Source: Pseudomonas sp. Irchel 3E13
GTDB taxonomy: Bacteria; Pseudomonadota; Gammaproteobacteria; Pseudomonadales; Pseudomonadaceae
DNA length: 64,000 bases
Assembly: GCF_900187455.1 (NCBI RefSeq)
Contig: NZ_FYDX01000001.1
Coordinates: 372,001 to 436,000 of the forward strand
Reading direction: 5' to 3'
This document shows, in pieces, positions 33,485 through 42,231 of the stretch. Made by a program: the position numbers and the translations under genes. Below the pieces are notes generated by a model. It worked only from the letters and a program-made list of their open reading frames with translations. It did not search any database and had not been told where the DNA came from. Each line of letters begins with the position of its first letter. The first letter of the stretch is position 1.

Positions 33485-35874
33485 CGGCACACCAGCGGGC
33501 CGATCAGCGGCACATCGTCCTGCGCGGCATCCAGCGCGAACTCCACCTGGCAACGCGCGCCACCGGCCAACTGCACCTCCAGGGTGTTCTGGTCGGCCAG
33601 CCCTTCCAGGTACACCAGCCCGTCCCAGCCCACCACCGCCAGCGCGCCGCTCTGCCGATGGGTGACCTGGCTGCCCAGGGGCAAGTCCTGGTGATTGCCA
33701 TCCACCAGTTCAACCGTGGCCGCACGCACCCGGTTCAGCGGGAAGTTGAGCAGGTAACCGGCGCCACGGCGCACCGCGACGCGCTGCTCGACGTTCTGGC
33801 TGACCACGTTGGCCGGCAGGTCGAGGGTGTCGATCTCGTATTTGCCGCGGTAATAGGCGCTGCTCCACGGCACCAGCAGATGCCCTTTGCTGTCGGTACG
33901 ACCGACCAACTGATTCTCGTAACGCACCGGGACATCGGCGAAGCCCTCGGTGCTGACCACTACGAAGGCGTCATCGATGCGATTGGCGGCAAACAGCCCG
34001 GCGTCCATCCACACCAGCGACCCACTGGCATCGGCCCAGCGGGTCATGGCGTCGCGGGTGCCGTAGGTGCCGGCCTGCAACTGCACCGATTGCAGACGCC
34101 AGGTCAGGTCGGCCTGGCGGTAGGCCTGCTGGTCGCCACCCGCATAGCCGATATTGAAGCCCACCCCGCCCTCGCTGGGCACGCCGCGGCTGTAGTTGAC
34201 CCGCTGCAGGCGCTCGCCGCTCTGGTTGCGTTCCATGCTCAGGCTGATGGTGCCGCGCAGGTCGAAGGGGATCACCAGTTGCGCCTGGGTCGCCCACTGC
34301 CCGCCGCCCACCTCGCGGTTGGCCGACAGGTACAGGCTGGTGTTGCCCCACAGCGATTTGCTCCAGCTCAGGTTGAGCAGCCGGGTGCGGGTGTCGTTGC
34401 CGGCACGCACGTCGAAATAGCCAGCGCCGAAACTGCCATAGCGCTCCAGGTTCAGGCTCAGGGTCACCTGTTCGCTGCGCTGGCTGAGGCGGATGTAGGG
34501 GCTGTCCAGCAAGGACGCGTCGGCATAGTCGCCGTAGCGTTCGAGGCGCTGGTAATTGAAGCCGACGCGCTGGCTGTTGTACTGGTAGCCGAGGCTCGCC
34601 TGACGACCGCTGCGGCTGTCGAAACTGCTTTGGCTGAGCGCCGCATTGATCACCCCGAAACTGCCCACCAGCAGGTTGCCGCCCAAGCCCCCAAGGGCCA
34701 GCGATTCGGCGGCTTCGGCATGGGTTTCGAGGGTGAAGCTGTCGCTGACGCCATAGCGCAGGCTGGCCGAGGTCAGCGCCGGGCCGTAGCCAAAATCGCG
34801 CAGGCCATAGTCACGGCGCAGGCTGCCGGCGGCCACCGAGAAGTCGCTCAGGCCTTTCTGCAGCAGGGTGCTGGTGACATAGAACGGCAGCGTCGTGGCG
34901 ATCTGCCGACCCTGGGCATCGGTGGTCACCACCACCGCGTCGCCGGCGCCATTGATATACGGCACGTTGGTCAGGGTGTACGGGCCGGGTTGCAGGTCGG
35001 CGCTGGCGCTTTTGTAGCCGTTGATGAACAGATCGACCGAGGACGGCACCGCCGCCTCGCCGGCAAAGGCCGGCAGCGGATAGGTCACCAGGTCAGGGCG
35101 TACCGCGAAATCCCGCGACAACTGAATACCGCCCAGGCGCACCGAGCTGGTCCAGGGCAATGAGCCGCTGATCACGTCACCGGCCTCGAAGGTCAGCAGG
35201 CGCGTTTCGTCGGTGTAGCGGAAGGTGGTGTCGTAGCGCAGGAAGCCGCGCTGGCTGTCGTCGTAACTGCGGCCGCTGAGCTGTTGTCGCCACTGGCCGG
35301 TGGTGGACAAGGTGCCCCAACTGTCGAACAGGCGCAGTTCGTTCCAGGCCGACAGGCTGGTGCCGGCGTCGTCGGTGTCGTTCAGGTACAGGTCGTAGTT
35401 GAGCAGCGCGCCGAAGCTGCTGTGGGCCTGGCTGCCGTCGAACAGCGCGCGGTTGCCGATGCGCTGGTTCGGCAGCCAGCCGGGCGGCACTTCGATCAGC
35501 AGGCGCTGGGTCTGGCTGTCGTAGTCGCTGTGCAGGCCGCCAATGGTGTCCAGCGCCACCTGCTCCGGCACCTCGCCGGGGAGTTCGATGCCAGCGGCGC
35601 GCAGGTCGGCGCTGGCCATGTACAGATGACCCGAACGCTGCTGGACGGCGACCACGCTACCGCTGCTCATCTGGTTGACCACCAGTTCCAGGTACAACTG
35701 GGCATCGCTCACCGCCTCCAGCCCCGAGGGCGGCGGCGGCAGTTCGCCGGCCATCAGCGGGGCCGCCGCGAGCATCGCCATGCCACCCGCCAGCGCGAGC
35801 CGGCGGGTACTGGCCAGAAAGCCCATCACGCACTGCATCTCACCATTGGCTGGGCCTCCTTGGCCCGGATCCAT
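33481..35874 (-). CDS. Outer-membrane usher of Csu-type pili
   Basis: A protein of about 797 residues. It has a signal sequence (LALAGGMAMLAAAPLMA, then GELPPPP), the usher N-domain (VNQMSSGSVVAVQQRSGHLY), a long beta-barrel, a plug region (GDVISGSLPWTSSVRLGGIQ to GPYTLTNVPYINGAGDAVVV) and two C-terminal domains (NRVRAATVELVDG, GWDGLVYLEGL). The first codon is uncertain: ATG at 35874 lies near GATAAG, while ATGs at 35838 and 35826 would give a tidier signal peptide. It secretes and assembles the small SCPU subunits delivered by the chaperone. Confidence 0.9.
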   Translation of the reverse strand: MDPGQGGPANGEMQCVMGFLASTRRLALAGGMAMLAAAPLMAGELPPPPSGLEAVSDAQLYLELVVNQMSSGSVVAVQQRSGHLYMASADLRAAGIELPGEVPEQVALDTIGGLHSDYDSQTQRLLIEVPPGWLPNQRIGNRALFDGSQAHSSFGALLNYDLYLNDTDDAGTSLSAWNELRLFDSWGTLSTTGQWRQQLSGRSYDDSQRGFLRYDTTFRYTDETRLLTFEAGDVISGSLPWTSSVRLGGIQLSRDFAVRPDLVTYPLPAFAGEAAVPSSVDLFINGYKSASADLQPGPYTLTNVPYINGAGDAVVVTTDAQGRQIATTLPFYVTSTLLQKGLSDFSVAAGSLRRDYGLRDFGYGPALTSASLRYGVSDSFTLETHAEAAESLALGGLGGNLLVGSFGVINAALSQSSFDSRSGRQASLGYQYNSQRVGFNYQRLERYGDYADASLLDSPYIRLSQRSEQVTLSLNLERYGSFGAGYFDVRAGNDTRTRLLNLSWSKSLWGNTSLYLSANREVGGGQWATQAQLVIPFDLRGTISLSMERNQSGERLQRVNYSRGVPSEGGVGFNIGYAGGDQQAYRQADLTWRLQSVQLQAGTYGTRDAMTRWADASGSLVWMDAGLFAANRIDDAFVVVSTEGFADVPVRYENQLVGRTDSKGHLLVPWSSAYYRGKYEIDTLDLPANVVSQNVEQRVAVRRGAGYLLNFPLNRVRAATVELVDGNHQDLPLGSQVTHRQSGALAVVGWDGLVYLEGLADQNTLEVQLAGGARCQVEFALDAAQDDVPLIGPLVCR

Positions 35875-35891
35875 CACTTATCCGCTCACGT

Positions 35892-36683
35892 TCAATTCCC
35901 CTGACCTATGGTCTGGGCCGCTTCACTGCCATTGATCCTGCCCTTGAGCACCGTCGCCGCCGAAGCCTGCAACGGCGCCGGCCAGCGCATCGTGGCGCCC
36001 GGCAGCACGTAGCCGAGCAGGCCTTCGACCACCGGCCGGTTTTGCCCGCCTTGCTGCATCACCACATCGGTCAGGCGCGCGTGCACCGGACCGGTGTTGC
36101 GAATCTCGACATAGGAGCGCCCCTGCACCGCCACCTGGCGCCAGCTCAATTGCGGCTTGCCGACCCCGGCCGCGTCGCGCTGCCCCTGCGGGTCCGGCTT
36201 GCCCCACAGGCCCTGGCCGTAGACGAACAGCGGCACCGAGTAGCGCATCTGGAAGCGGATCGCCGCCTGTGGCCCGCTGGCGTTTTCGCCGGGGGGCATG
36301 GCCGGTGGAATCTCGTCGATGATGATGCGGTAGGCCTGTTCCTGACCCGCCGGCGAGGTGCCGGTGCGGGTCAGGCGGATCAGTTGTTTGCCGCCCGCGG
36401 GAATCTTCGCCACCGGCGGGCTGCCGATCACTTCGCGTTGGTTCTGGTACTGGTCGTCGAACTCACCCTGGCGCCAGGCGAAAATCCGCACCTGCAGGTT
36501 GGCGTCCTCGCTGCCGCGGTTTTCCAGCCACAGCGCACCGGCCTTCTGCTCGGCCTCGATGACCGGGTCGATCGGCCAGATCAGCACCGAGGTCGCCGCC
36601 TGCGCCGATCCCGCCCCCAGCAGCGTCAATCCCAGTGCCAGCCTCGCCCCCCATGTACTCCGACGCTGAGCCTCTGTGCCCAT
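35892..36683 (-). CDS. Periplasmic pilus chaperone (Csu-type)
   Basis: A 263-residue PapD-like chaperone of the Csu (archaic) branch. After a signal peptide (ALGLTLLGAGSAQA) comes the N-terminal Ig-like domain with LIWPIDPVIEAEQKAGALWL and PAGGKQLIRLTRTG (the conserved Lys/Arg pair that anchors the subunit C-terminus), then YRIIIDEIPPA and the second domain (RYSVPLFVYG). GGAG precedes the ATG. It sits between the last small subunit gene and the usher, as in csuC. Confidence 0.9.
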   Translation of the reverse strand: MGTEAQRRSTWGARLALGLTLLGAGSAQAATSVLIWPIDPVIEAEQKAGALWLENRGSEDANLQVRIFAWRQGEFDDQYQNQREVIGSPPVAKIPAGGKQLIRLTRTGTSPAGQEQAYRIIIDEIPPAMPPGENASGPQAAIRFQMRYSVPLFVYGQGLWGKPDPQGQRDAAGVGKPQLSWRQVAVQGRSYVEIRNTGPVHARLTDVVMQQGGQNRPVVEGLLGYVLPGATMRWPAPLQASAATVLKGRINGSEAAQTIGQGN

Positions 36684-36734
36684 GCCACTCTCCTTCGGCG
36701 ATATTGTTTTCTTATGGACCGGGCGAGCACAGGC

Positions 36735-37241
36735 TCACCAAGTCAATGTCACTTGCAGCACGTCGCTGTAACTGCCCGCCGGCAGCGCGCCGCTCAGTTG
36801 GGCGCGGGCGTAGACCGGCAATTTGATCGTCGTCGGGTCGCTGTAGCTGACGTTAACCGTCTGGTCGATGCCCAAGGCCTGGCTGAAACCGGCATCACGA
36901 AACAACTGGTAGACCAGCAGGTCCGCGCTGGTGCTGCGCTTGAGGTTGCGGCTGCCGTTGTTGTTCTGCCCACCGCCGACCTTCATGGTCATCGTCACCC
37001 CGGGCGTGCACTGCAACGTCACCGTGGTGCCACTCAACTGGGTGGTCACCGCCGCGCTCGACAGGGCCGAAAAGCTGCCGAAATCCAGGTTGCCGTAACT
37101 GGTCACCCCACCGACCACCAGGCACCCCGCCTGCACCGTGGCGTTGACCAGGAAAGTGCTGCTGAGCGCCGCGTCCAGTGGCGTCGGCGCAACCGCCACC
37201 ACTGCCGTCAGCGCCAGCGCCACCGCCAGCCGCCCGCTCAT
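36735..37241 (-). CDS. Spore-coat-U-domain pilin subunit
   Basis: A 168-residue secreted SCPU protein. A signal peptide (LAVALALTAVVAVAPTPLDA) is followed by an Ig-like pilin domain with Cys near residues 40 and 77 (VQAGCLVVG, LQCTPG). It ends in the donor-strand-type motif SYSDVLQVTLTW. Such subunits polymerise by donor-strand exchange into thin Csu-like pili. The ATG at 37241 is only 3 nt after the previous stop, so translation is probably coupled. Confidence 0.85.
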   Translation of the reverse strand: MSGRLAVALALTAVVAVAPTPLDAALSSTFLVNATVQAGCLVVGGVTSYGNLDFGSFSALSSAAVTTQLSGTTVTLQCTPGVTMTMKVGGGQNNNGSRNLKRSTSADLLVYQLFRDAGFSQALGIDQTVNVSYSDPTTIKLPVYARAQLSGALPAGSYSDVLQVTLTW

Positions 37242-37244
37242 GAC

Positions 37245-37772
37245 TCAGAAACTCAATTCGACCGCCACGGTGTCGGTGTAGACGCCCGGCGGCAAGCCGG
37301 CCTTGCCCACGGCCTTGCCGTACAGGTCGACGGTTTGCGCCACGCCCGTGCTGGTGGGCAGGGTGATGGTGCCGTTGATCGGCAGCAGCGTAGAGGTGCC
37401 GGCGTCGGTGTAGAAGTCATAGGGCACAAAGTTGGTGCCGTCGGACAACGCCCGGGTGCCACCGGTCGAGGCGCCATCATGGCTGCCCAGGCCGACCTTG
37501 ATTACCGGTATCGCCCCTTTGGAACAGAGCACGCTGATCGCCCCGCCACCGCTTTGCACCTGCCCCGATGCCTGGGTGAACAGCGCGTTCTGGGTACCAA
37601 AGTTGAGGGCGCCGAAATTGACCCCGCTGGTGGCGGTGGAGCCGTTGACCTGGCAACTGGCGATCAGCGTCAGCGTGGCGTTGATCACCCCGGTGACAGA
37701 CGCCGCCTGGGCCTGGGAAGCCAGTGCCAGCGCGACGCCAGCGATGAGGACACGGGAAAGACGAGGTTTCAT
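37245..37772 (-). CDS. Spore-coat-U-domain pilin subunit
   Basis: A 175-residue SCPU subunit with a signal peptide (LIAGVALALASQAQA), the first beta strand LTLIASCQVNG, the paired cysteine in AISVLCSKGA, and the ending VYTDTVAVELSF. AAGGAG precedes the ATG. It is one of four small subunits in tandem; being Gly/Ser/Thr rich, it could be the major rod subunit, but order alone does not decide this. Confidence 0.85.
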   Translation of the reverse strand: MKPRLSRVLIAGVALALASQAQAASVTGVINATLTLIASCQVNGSTATSGVNFGALNFGTQNALFTQASGQVQSGGGAISVLCSKGAIPVIKVGLGSHDGASTGGTRALSDGTNFVPYDFYTDAGTSTLLPINGTITLPTSTGVAQTVDLYGKAVGKAGLPPGVYTDTVAVELSF

Positions 37773-37785
37773 GGTTCACTCCTTG

Positions 37786-38316
37786 TTACCAGTCCAGCGT
37801 CACCGTCAGGGTGTCGCGGTAAATGCCCGCAGGCAGGGCTTTGGGATTGGCGGTTACCACGCCGTAGATGGGGATGGGAATTTGCGCCGCGCTGCTCACG
37901 GAAAAGTTGAGCTGCTGACCGATGCCGTAGTTGGAACGCCCGGCCGGGTCGGTGGAAAGCTGATAGGGAATGAGCACGCCGCCATTGCTCAGGCGCCGGG
38001 TAGTGCCATCGGGGTTGGCACCGCCGTTGATAGTGACGGTGAAGGCGCGTACCTGCGGATTGCAACTGACCTGCAGGTTGCTGCCGCCCGGCTCGTCGAG
38101 ATTGGCCCGCAGCGTGTCGTTCCACACCGGGCCCTGCTGGCCGAAGTCGAGCACACCACCAGCGCCGGCAGGAGGCGCGCCGGGCTGTTCGCTGCTGATC
38201 TGGCAGGCGGAGGTGATCACCAGGCGCGCCTGAATATGGCCATTCAGCGCGCCGTTGACGCTGGTGCTGAGCAGGAGTGGTCCAAGGCTCAGCAAAAGAA
38301 TGCGGGTCGTTTGCAT
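37786..38316 (-). CDS. Spore-coat-U-domain pilin subunit
   Basis: A 176-residue SCPU subunit. A signal peptide (ILLLSLGPLLLSTSVNG) is followed by ARLVITSACQISSEQPG, LDFGQQGPVWNDTLRANLD, LQVSCNPQVRAFTVTINGG and the end GIYRDTLTVTLDW. The ATG at 38316 is chosen because AAGGAG lies 8-9 nt upstream; a GTG at 38325 is too close to it. Confidence 0.85.
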   Translation of the reverse strand: MQTTRILLLSLGPLLLSTSVNGALNGHIQARLVITSACQISSEQPGAPPAGAGGVLDFGQQGPVWNDTLRANLDEPGGSNLQVSCNPQVRAFTVTINGGANPDGTTRRLSNGGVLIPYQLSTDPAGRSNYGIGQQLNFSVSSAAQIPIPIYGVVTANPKALPAGIYRDTLTVTLDW

Positions 38317-38350
38317 GCTGCTCACTCCTTAAGCAGTGCCACCGTGACCA

Positions 38351-38878
38351 TCACCAGGTGACGGTCACCTTCAACATGTCCGAATAACGTCCCGTCCTTG
38401 GAAGCTCGGTTTGAGTGTCGATACGTGCGTACAGGGGAAGTTCAACCGATCCGCTGTCCGGTACGCGCCCATGCTGGGCCGTGTTGACCGACAGCGGCGC
38501 GCGCCAGGCAGCATCCTGGTACAAGCGGTAGGGAATGGGTTTGGCCTTGGGGTCTGTGGCCACCAGATAACGCACTTCGCCGGTGCCACCGTGCAGGCCG
38601 CCATCGACTTCGATCTGATAGGCAGTATCGGGATTGCACTCCAGCCGCGGCGGACGCAACACCAGCAATTGGCTGCTCAGCGGCCCTGCAGGATCGTCAA
38701 GCCGTGGGCTCTGGCCAAAGTCCAGCACGCCCAAGGCCTCGGCGGCCGCTTCGCGGGGCTGATGGATCAGCAGACAGCCGCGCTGAACGTCGACACGCAC
38801 CTCGACGAGAAACTCCGTGGCAGCAACACCCTGGGCCGCACACAGCCCGAACAGCGTCGCCAGTGACCATCCCTTCAC
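38351..38878 (-). CDS. Spore-coat-U-domain pilin subunit, first gene of the pilus operon
   Basis: A 175-residue SCPU subunit. The start is GTG at 38878, 5 nt after AGGGAGGGCAA, which gives the signal peptide VKGWSLATLFGLCAAQGVAA. The mature part shows VRVDVQRGCLLIHQPREA, LDFGQSPRLDD, PRLECNPDTAYQIEVDGGLH and the end GRYSDMLKVTVTW. As the most promoter-proximal gene it corresponds in position to csuA/B of Acinetobacter. The operon 38878-32516 is four subunits, chaperone, usher, tip. No two-component bfmRS-type pair is adjacent. Confidence 0.8.
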   Translation of the reverse strand: MKGWSLATLFGLCAAQGVAATEFLVEVRVDVQRGCLLIHQPREAAAEALGVLDFGQSPRLDDPAGPLSSQLLVLRPPRLECNPDTAYQIEVDGGLHGGTGEVRYLVATDPKAKPIPYRLYQDAAWRAPLSVNTAQHGRVPDSGSVELPLYARIDTQTELPRTGRYSDMLKVTVTW

Positions 38879-39088
38879 TTGCCCTCCCTGTCCCTTACAG
38901 GACTTCGTGAATTTCAGGGTAGCAGCCGAGGACAAAGCTGCCAGCCGATCAAGAAATGTACAGCTCATGTACAAGAACTATCCGACGAGCACGAAAGACA
39001 CGACTGGCAGCACTTTTCACTATTTGGTTAATATTGCCGCCGCTCGTTATCTGCCTGCCGGCTTCACGCTCTACGAGGAACCCTGCCC

Positions 39089-40183
39089 GTGCCCGTTTTC
39101 TCCTGGCTCCGCTCGCCACTGCACGCCCTGCGCCAGCGCCTTGGCGCTTCCACGGTCGCGACGCCAGGGCCGGACAGCCAGATCCAGGCGTACTTCCGGG
39201 ACAAAGCCAGCCAGCAGGGCTACACCCTCAGCCAAGGCCAGCAACGGGTGATCGCGGCGATGGCCGAACAGGTCGCCCGCCTTCCCGCTGGCCGGGCACG
39301 CAGCCTGTACCTTCATGGCCAGGTCGGCCGCGGCAAAAGCTGGCTGCTCGACGGATTCTTCAACGCCCTGGGCGAGATCCCCAAGCGCCGCCTGCACTTC
39401 CACGACTTCTTCGCCCGTCTGCACCAAGGCATGTTCGACCATCGCCAGGCCCCCGACGCCCTGGCGCTGACCCTCGACGCCCTGCTCGGTGATTGCCGGG
39501 TGCTGTGCTTCGACGAATTCCACGTCCACGACATCGGCGACGCCATGCTCCTCACCCGGCTGTTCCAGGCCCTGTTCGAGCGCGGCATTTTCGTCCTGGT
39601 GACCTCCAACTACGCCCCCGAGGGATTGCTGCCCAATCCGCTCTACCACCAGCGTTTCGAGCCGGTTATCCGCCTTATCGAGGCGCGCATGGACGTCCTC
39701 GAAGTCGGCGGCGACCAGGACTACCGCGCCCTCCCCGGCGCCGGTGCGCAGCAGCGCTTCACCCAAGGCTTGTACTTGTGGCCCGGCAGCCCGCAACAGC
39801 GCCACCAACTGGGCCTGAACGACGCCACCGAAGACGTGCTGCTGAACGTCGGCAAACGCCAATTGCGCGCGCGGGTGCGCGACGAACGCAGCGTGGTTTT
39901 CGACTTCTCCGCCCTCTGCGAACAAGCGACCGCGGTCATCGACTACCTGGACCTGGTGCAGCGCTTCGAACACTGGACCATCGAACACCTGCCGAACCTG
40001 GAAGACTGCACCATCGCCGCCCAGCAGCGCTTCATCAACCTGGTGGACGTGCTCTATGACCGCGACAAGCAACTGCTGCTGATCGGCGAGCTACCGCTGG
40101 AGCAAAGCCTCGGCGGCAGCGTCTCGGACCTGGCGCGCACCCGCAGCCGGCTGGGGCAGTTACGGCAGATGGGGCCGGCCTGA
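39089..40183 (+). CDS. zapE: AFG1/ZapE-type ATPase
   Basis: A 364-residue P-loop ATPase of the AFG1 family (ZapE in gammaproteobacteria), which acts at the division ring under stress. Walker A is LHGQVGRGKSWLLDGFF, Walker B LCFDEFHVHDIGDAMLL and the sensor FVLVTSNYAPEGLLPNPLYH; HFHDFFARLH lies between. GAGGA precedes the GTG at 39089. The 210 bp before it are the divergent promoter region with the pilus operon and show no gene. Many Pseudomonas carry more than one AFG1 paralog, so the symbol marks the family rather than the proven orthologue. Confidence 0.8.
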   Translation: MPVFSWLRSPLHALRQRLGASTVATPGPDSQIQAYFRDKASQQGYTLSQGQQRVIAAMAEQVARLPAGRARSLYLHGQVGRGKSWLLDGFFNALGEIPKRRLHFHDFFARLHQGMFDHRQAPDALALTLDALLGDCRVLCFDEFHVHDIGDAMLLTRLFQALFERGIFVLVTSNYAPEGLLPNPLYHQRFEPVIRLIEARMDVLEVGGDQDYRALPGAGAQQRFTQGLYLWPGSPQQRHQLGLNDATEDVLLNVGKRQLRARVRDERSVVFDFSALCEQATAVIDYLDLVQRFEHWTIEHLPNLEDCTIAAQQRFINLVDVLYDRDKQLLLIGELPLEQSLGGSVSDLARTRSRLGQLRQMGPA

Positions 40184-40198
40184 CGCGGTGCATGCCAG

Positions 40199-42088
40199 TC
40201 ACCCCGCCCGCGCCAACCCCGCCAGCACTTCCTCGATTTCCACCAGCACCGCCGGATCATCCAGGGTCGAAGGCGGTGTGTAGGCCTGCTGGTCGGCGAT
40301 CTTGCGCAGCACGGCGCGCAGGATCTTGCCCGAGCGGGTCTTGGGCAGGCGCTTGACCACCCGCACCTGGTTGAAACAGGCCAGCGCGCCGATCTGCTCG
40401 CGCACGGTGGCGACCAGTTCGGACTGCAACTGCGCCTCGCCCACCCCGACCCCGTCCTTGAGCACCAGCAGCGCCAGCGGCACCTGGCCCTTGATCTCGT
40501 CGCGCACGCCGACCACGGCGCACTCGGCGACAGCCGGGTGGCGCGCCACCAGGTCTTCCATCTCGCCGGTGGAAAGGCGGTGCCCGGAGACGTTAATCAC
40601 ATCGTCGGTGCGGCCCATGATGTAGACGAATCCGTCTTCATCCAGGTAGCCGCCGTCGCCAGTGTGGTAGTAGCCGGGGAAGGTGTTGAGGTACGAATCC
40701 AGGTAGCGCGAATGATCGCCCCACAAGGTCTGGCTGCAGCCCGGCGGCAGCGGCAAGGTGATGACGATCGCGCCCTGCTGGTTGGCACCGAGCAACTGGC
40801 CGTCTTCGTCCAGCACCCGCACGTGGTAGCCCGGCACCGCCCGGTTGCTCGAACCTGCGCGGCCGCCACTGCCATCGAGGCCCAGGCAGGGCGCGGTCAC
40901 CGGCCAGCCGGTTTCGGTCTGCCACCAGTGGTCGTGCACGGTCTTGCCGCTGATGCTTTCCAGCCATTGATGGGTACTTGAATCGAGACGCTCGCCAGCA
41001 AGGAAAAACTCGCGCAGCGAACTCAGGTCGTAGCCGCGCAGCAGCAGGCCTTCCGGGTCTTCCTTGCGGATCGCGCGCATGGCCGTTGGGGCGCAGAACA
41101 GGCCGTTGACCCGGTATTGCTCGACCACCCGCCAGTAAGCGCCGGCATCCGGGGTGCGGATCGGCTTGCCCTCGTAGAACACCGTGGTGCAGCCGTTCAT
41201 CAACGGGCCGTAGACGATCAGCGAGTGCCCGACCACCCAGCCGACATCGGAAATGCCCCACCACACTTCACCCGGCTGCATGCCGTAGATGTTCTTCATG
41301 GCAAAGCGCAGGGCCACGGCGTTGCCGCCGTTTTCGCGGACGATACCCTTGGGTTTTCCGGTGGTGCCGGAGGTGTACATGATGTACAGCGGATCGGCGG
41401 CGCCCAGCTCCACCGGCGGCACCGGCCTGGCATTGGCCAGCGCGGCGTGCCAGTCCAGATCGCGGCCGTCCTTCAAGGTGGCGCGTGCCTGCGGCCGTTG
41501 CAGCACCAGCACCTTGCGCGGCTGATGGCTGGATTGTTCCAGGGCGCTGTCCACCAGCGGCTTGTATTCGATGACGCGATCAAACTCGACGCCGCACGAC
41601 GCCGTCAGCAGCAGGGTGGGCCGCGCGTCATCGATGCGCAGCGCCAGCTCATGCGGGGCGAAACCGCCGAACACCACCGAATGCACCGCGCCGATGCGGG
41701 CGCAGGCGAGCATGGCCATGGCCGCCTGCGGGACCATCGGCATGTAGATCACCACCCCGTCGCCCTGCTGGACACCGAGGTCGCGCAGCAAGCCAGCCAG
41801 GCGCGCCACTTCGTCGCGCATCTGGCGGAAGGTGAAGGTCTGTTGGCTGTTGGTGACCGGCGAATCGTAGATCAGGGCAGTCTGCTCGCCGCGACCCTCG
41901 TCGATCTGATGATCCAGCGCCAGGAAGCAACTGTTCAGGCGCCCGTCGGCAAACCACTGATGGGTGCCATCGGGATTGTCGCGAAGGATTTCCGTGGGTT
42001 TGCGAAACCAGGCCAGGTCATGGGCGTGCTCGGCCCAGAAATCGGCGGGCGCCGCGATGGAACGGTCGTAGCTGTGCTGATAACTCAT
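40199..42088 (-). CDS. prpE: Propionyl-CoA synthetase
   Basis: A 629-residue acetyl/propionyl-CoA synthetase-type ligase. The N-domain motif YDRSIAAPADFWAEHAHDL is the ACAS leader. The adenylation motifs are YIMYTSGTTGKPKGIVRENG, WGISDVGWVVGHSLIVYGPL, HDHWWQTETGWPV and YHTGDGGYLDEDGFVYIMGR, with the C-terminal lysine in KRLPKTRSGKILRAVLRKI. The length and the IVRENGG segment fit PrpE rather than Acs. It is a single gene, with no methylcitrate genes adjacent, and is divergent from the LRR-kinase gene (143-bp gap). Confidence 0.88.
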   Translation of the reverse strand: MSYQHSYDRSIAAPADFWAEHAHDLAWFRKPTEILRDNPDGTHQWFADGRLNSCFLALDHQIDEGRGEQTALIYDSPVTNSQQTFTFRQMRDEVARLAGLLRDLGVQQGDGVVIYMPMVPQAAMAMLACARIGAVHSVVFGGFAPHELALRIDDARPTLLLTASCGVEFDRVIEYKPLVDSALEQSSHQPRKVLVLQRPQARATLKDGRDLDWHAALANARPVPPVELGAADPLYIMYTSGTTGKPKGIVRENGGNAVALRFAMKNIYGMQPGEVWWGISDVGWVVGHSLIVYGPLMNGCTTVFYEGKPIRTPDAGAYWRVVEQYRVNGLFCAPTAMRAIRKEDPEGLLLRGYDLSSLREFFLAGERLDSSTHQWLESISGKTVHDHWWQTETGWPVTAPCLGLDGSGGRAGSSNRAVPGYHVRVLDEDGQLLGANQQGAIVITLPLPPGCSQTLWGDHSRYLDSYLNTFPGYYHTGDGGYLDEDGFVYIMGRTDDVINVSGHRLSTGEMEDLVARHPAVAECAVVGVRDEIKGQVPLALLVLKDGVGVGEAQLQSELVATVREQIGALACFNQVRVVKRLPKTRSGKILRAVLRKIADQQAYTPPSTLDDPAVLVEIEEVLAGLARAG

Positions 42089-42231
42089 CGACGAATAACC
42101 CTACGTTTGTTGTTATTAAAGGGCGAACGTCGAGTATGGCCAGTTGGCGCCGGCGTGCTATCGAACTTAAGTCGCATGCCACGAAGTCTTTGCCGCTATC
42201 ATGGCCGCCGTTTTGACTGACGACCCTGCCC

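Noticed and set aside
33658..35163. 501-residue open frame antisense to the usher
   Set aside because: The same mirror effect. The usher on the other strand shows all expected domains.
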